Source: an uncultured Methylococcaceae bacterium (GTDB lineage: Bacteria > Pseudomonadota > Gammaproteobacteria > Methylococcales > Methylomonadaceae). From it: a DNA stretch of 7,371 nt. Below are positions 5,906-7,371 of the stretch, piece by piece; the stretch's first letter is position 1, and each line of letters begins with the position of its first letter. The stretch spans positions 1 to 7,371 of the forward strand of contig CAJAHC010000392.1 in NCBI GenBank assembly GCA_903939355.1, given 5' to 3'. The position numbers and the translations under genes were made by a program. The notes beneath the pieces are model-generated. The model had not been told where the DNA came from, searched no databases, and was given only the letters and a program-made list of their open reading frames with translations.

Positions 5906-7120
5906 ATGGCAGTAGGTCAGTGCAATTTTCCAAATATGCTAAATGTCGCTGGAATAGCATTAGGTACTGCTTGTGCGGGGATCAAACAAACTATTAAAGA
6001 CGATATTTTAGTTATTCAAATGGCTAAGCATTCAACCTGTGCGGCCGTATTCACACAAAATGCTTTTTGTGCTGCACCTGTTCATGTTGCCAAAGCCAAT
6101 TTGGCTTATGCGCCACGTTGGTTATTGATTAATTCGGGTAATGCAAATGCTGGAACAGGTGATCAGGGAATACATAATGCTTTAAATTCTTGTGAGGGGC
6201 TTGCAAAAGTAACTGGTGGTTTAGCAAATGAAGTTCTCCCTTTTTCAACTGGCGTTATCGGTCAGCCGTTGCCAGTAGCTAAAATAATAGAAGCTCTACC
6301 AAAAGCTATAAAAAATCTGTCACTGGATAACTGGGATAAAGCTGCTCAAGCGATTATGACTACAGATACGTTTCCCAAAGCTGTATCTAAAGTAATTAAA
6401 ATAGCCGGAAAATCAATTACCATTAATGGAATTTCCAAAGGTGCGGGCATGATTCAGCCGAATATGGCTACAATGTTGGGCTTTATTGCTACCGATGCTA
6501 TTATTAATCAAGTATTATTGCAGAATTGTTTAGCAATAGCTGTAGAGCAGTCTTTTAATCGAATTACGGTCGACGGTGATACATCCACTAATGACGCTTG
6601 CGTATTAATGGCGAGTGGCTGTTCTGATGCTCCTGAAATCACAGCTGATAGTGAAAATTATGCAATTTTTTCCGATGCTATCATGAGTGTGTGTAAGCAA
6701 TTGGCAGAAGCTATTGTTAGAGATGGTGAAGGAGCAACCAAGTTAATGCGAATTGTAGTTAAAGAAGCATTGCATGATGAAGAGGCTGTGCGAGTCGGTA
6801 AAACTATTGCCCACTCACCATTAGTGAAAACTGCTTTTTTTGCCAGTGATCCCAATTGGGGTCGTATTCTTGCAGCTGTTGGACGCTCAGGTATACAAAA
6901 TATGGTTTTGGACAATGTGCAGATATTTTTGGATGATGTTTGTATCGTTAAAAATGGTGGGCGTGCTGATGACTATACAGAGGAAGCAGGGCAGCAAGTA
7001 ATGAACAGAGAAGAAATTACCATAACGGTCAAATTGGGTCGTGGTGAAGCTATTCAGGAAGTATTAACCTGTGACTTATCGTATGACTATGTAAAAATAA
7101 ACGCTGAATACAGGACATAA
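5906..7120 (+). CDS. argJ: Arginine biosynthesis bifunctional protein ArgJ (ornithine/glutamate N-acetyltransferase)
   Basis: This 404-residue enzyme transfers the acetyl group of N-acetylornithine to glutamate, recycling acetyl in arginine synthesis; bifunctional forms also use acetyl-CoA. Length is normal. The precursor cleaves itself into alpha and beta chains at MATML: Ala188-Thr189, with Thr189 becoming the N-terminal nucleophile, in the conserved KGAGMIQPNMATML block (178-191). STGVIG (114-119) forms the oxyanion-hole region, and INSGNANAGTG (75-85), TVDGDTSTND (221-230) and DPNWGRI are further family blocks. The C-terminus INAEYRT is typical. GAGGA at 5894-5898, inside the end of the CDF gene, is the ribosome-binding site, 7 bases before the ATG; the genes are 3 bases apart. 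Mono- versus bifunctionality cannot be decided from the sequence. A mutT gene follows, as in many Gammaproteobacteria. Confidence 0.97.
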   Translation: MAVGQCNFPNMLNVAGIALGTACAGIKQTIKDDILVIQMAKHSTCAAVFTQNAFCAAPVHVAKANLAYAPRWLLINSGNANAGTGDQGIHNALNSCEGLAKVTGGLANEVLPFSTGVIGQPLPVAKIIEALPKAIKNLSLDNWDKAAQAIMTTDTFPKAVSKVIKIAGKSITINGISKGAGMIQPNMATMLGFIATDAIINQVLLQNCLAIAVEQSFNRITVDGDTSTNDACVLMASGCSDAPEITADSENYAIFSDAIMSVCKQLAEAIVRDGEGATKLMRIVVKEALHDEEAVRVGKTIAHSPLVKTAFFASDPNWGRILAAVGRSGIQNMVLDNVQIFLDDVCIVKNGGRADDYTEEAGQQVMNREEITITVKLGRGEAIQEVLTCDLSYDYVKINAEYRT

Positions 7121-7126
7121 AGTTAT

Positions 7127-7154
7127 TTGACACGAATAACATATTGAATGTGAT
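7127..7154 (+). promoter_or_regulatory. Candidate sigma70 promoter upstream of mutT
   Basis: A perfect -35 hexamer, TTGACA at 7127-7132, starts 7 bases after the argJ stop. After a 16-base spacer comes TGTGAT at 7149-7154, which matches 4 of 6 positions of the -10 consensus. Transcription would start near 7161, leaving a leader of about 57 bases before the mutT ATG. In that leader GATGTT (7170-7175) and AACATC (7190-7195) form a weak 6-bp inverted repeat. There is no terminator between argJ and mutT, so read-through expression is also possible. Confidence 0.4.
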
Positions 7155-7217
7155 TTTCGGTAGTAATTTGATGTTAGCGTCTTGTTATGAACATCTCACT
7201 ATTATATTGAGCCTGTC

Positions 7218-7371
7218 ATGAAACAATTGAAAGTTTCCCTAGGGGTAGTAAAAAATACCAATGGACAGGTTTTAATTTCACTACGTGATAAATTAGCGGA
7301 TCAAGGTAATCTTTGGGAATTTCCCGGTGGAAAAATTGAATACGGAGAAACAGCTGAGCAAGCCATGGTCC
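7218..7371 (+). CDS. mutT: MutT-family Nudix hydrolase (8-oxo-dGTP diphosphatase-like), 3'-truncated by window edge
   Basis: The first 51 codons of a Nudix protein run off the window end. The family role is hydrolysis of 8-oxo-dGTP to its monophosphate, which keeps oxidised guanine out of DNA. The N-terminus VSLGVVKNTNGQVLIS (6-21) is the first strand region. LWEFPGGKIEYGET (32-45) is nearly identical to the E. coli MutT segment with the same numbering, giving Gly38 and Glu44 of the Nudix box; the metal-binding REUxEE part lies beyond the edge. A weak ribosome-binding site (TTGAG, 7207-7211) precedes the ATG by 6 bases. In relatives this gene next to argJ is sometimes fused to a thiamine-phosphate-synthase-like domain, which cannot be checked here. 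Confidence 0.92.
   Translation, partial: MKQLKVSLGVVKNTNGQVLISLRDKLADQGNLWEFPGGKIEYGETAEQAMV

Noticed and set aside
5906..7120. Reading ArgJ as monofunctional or bifunctional.
   Set aside because: The conserved blocks are shared by both types, so the sequence alone does not decide it without functional data.
7170..7195. Inverted repeat GATGTT/AACATC as an argJ terminator.
   Set aside because: The stem is only 6 bp and AT-rich, with a 14-base loop and no T-run after it.

Overview
The window is AT-rich bacterial chromosome with every supported gene on the + strand. Gene content suggests a Gammaproteobacterium: a ribosomal S6-S18-(DUF2232)-L9 block, a Kdo transferase for lipid A-core assembly (so a Gram-negative outer membrane), and an argJ-mutT pair typical of that class. 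An AT-rich methanotroph-like (Methylococcales) or sulfur-oxidising (Thiotrichales-like) lineage is my guess from general resemblance; the sequence alone does not settle it.

Region 1 (1-1965) is the ribosomal protein operon: the 3' two-thirds of rpsF (S6, with an unusual acidic repeat tail), rpsR (S18), a multi-pass membrane protein of the DUF2232 family, and rplI (L9). There is no priB between rpsF and rpsR. A good sigma70-like promoter lies just before rplI, and a long imperfect hairpin with a short T-run follows it.

Region 2 (2040-3299) is waaA/kdtA, whose start codon lies only 3 bases after the hairpin's T-run and has no visible Shine-Dalgarno sequence. A 151-base gap (3300-3450) follows, with only weak signals.

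Region 3 (3451-7120) is a tightly packed, probably co-transcribed set: a PP-loop ATPase with an MnmA-like N-terminal part and an NFACT-R-like RNA-binding C-terminal part, a TusA-family sulfur carrier, a FieF-like cation diffusion facilitator with an extra C-terminal domain, and argJ. The gaps between these genes are 26, -1 and 3 bases. The first two genes look like an enzyme and its sulfur donor for RNA (probably tRNA) thiolation. The CDF pump has a complete set of metal-binding residues. ArgJ is the arginine-pathway ornithine acetyltransferase.

Region 4 (7121-7371) holds a promoter-like gap and the first 51 codons of a mutT-type Nudix hydrolase that runs off the window.

The most interesting item is the PP-loop/NFACT-R protein with its adjacent TusA partner, a plausible RNA-thiolation module distinct from classical MnmA and ThiI. 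The rest is largely recognisable housekeeping content. I saw no mobile element, CRISPR array, tRNA or rRNA.
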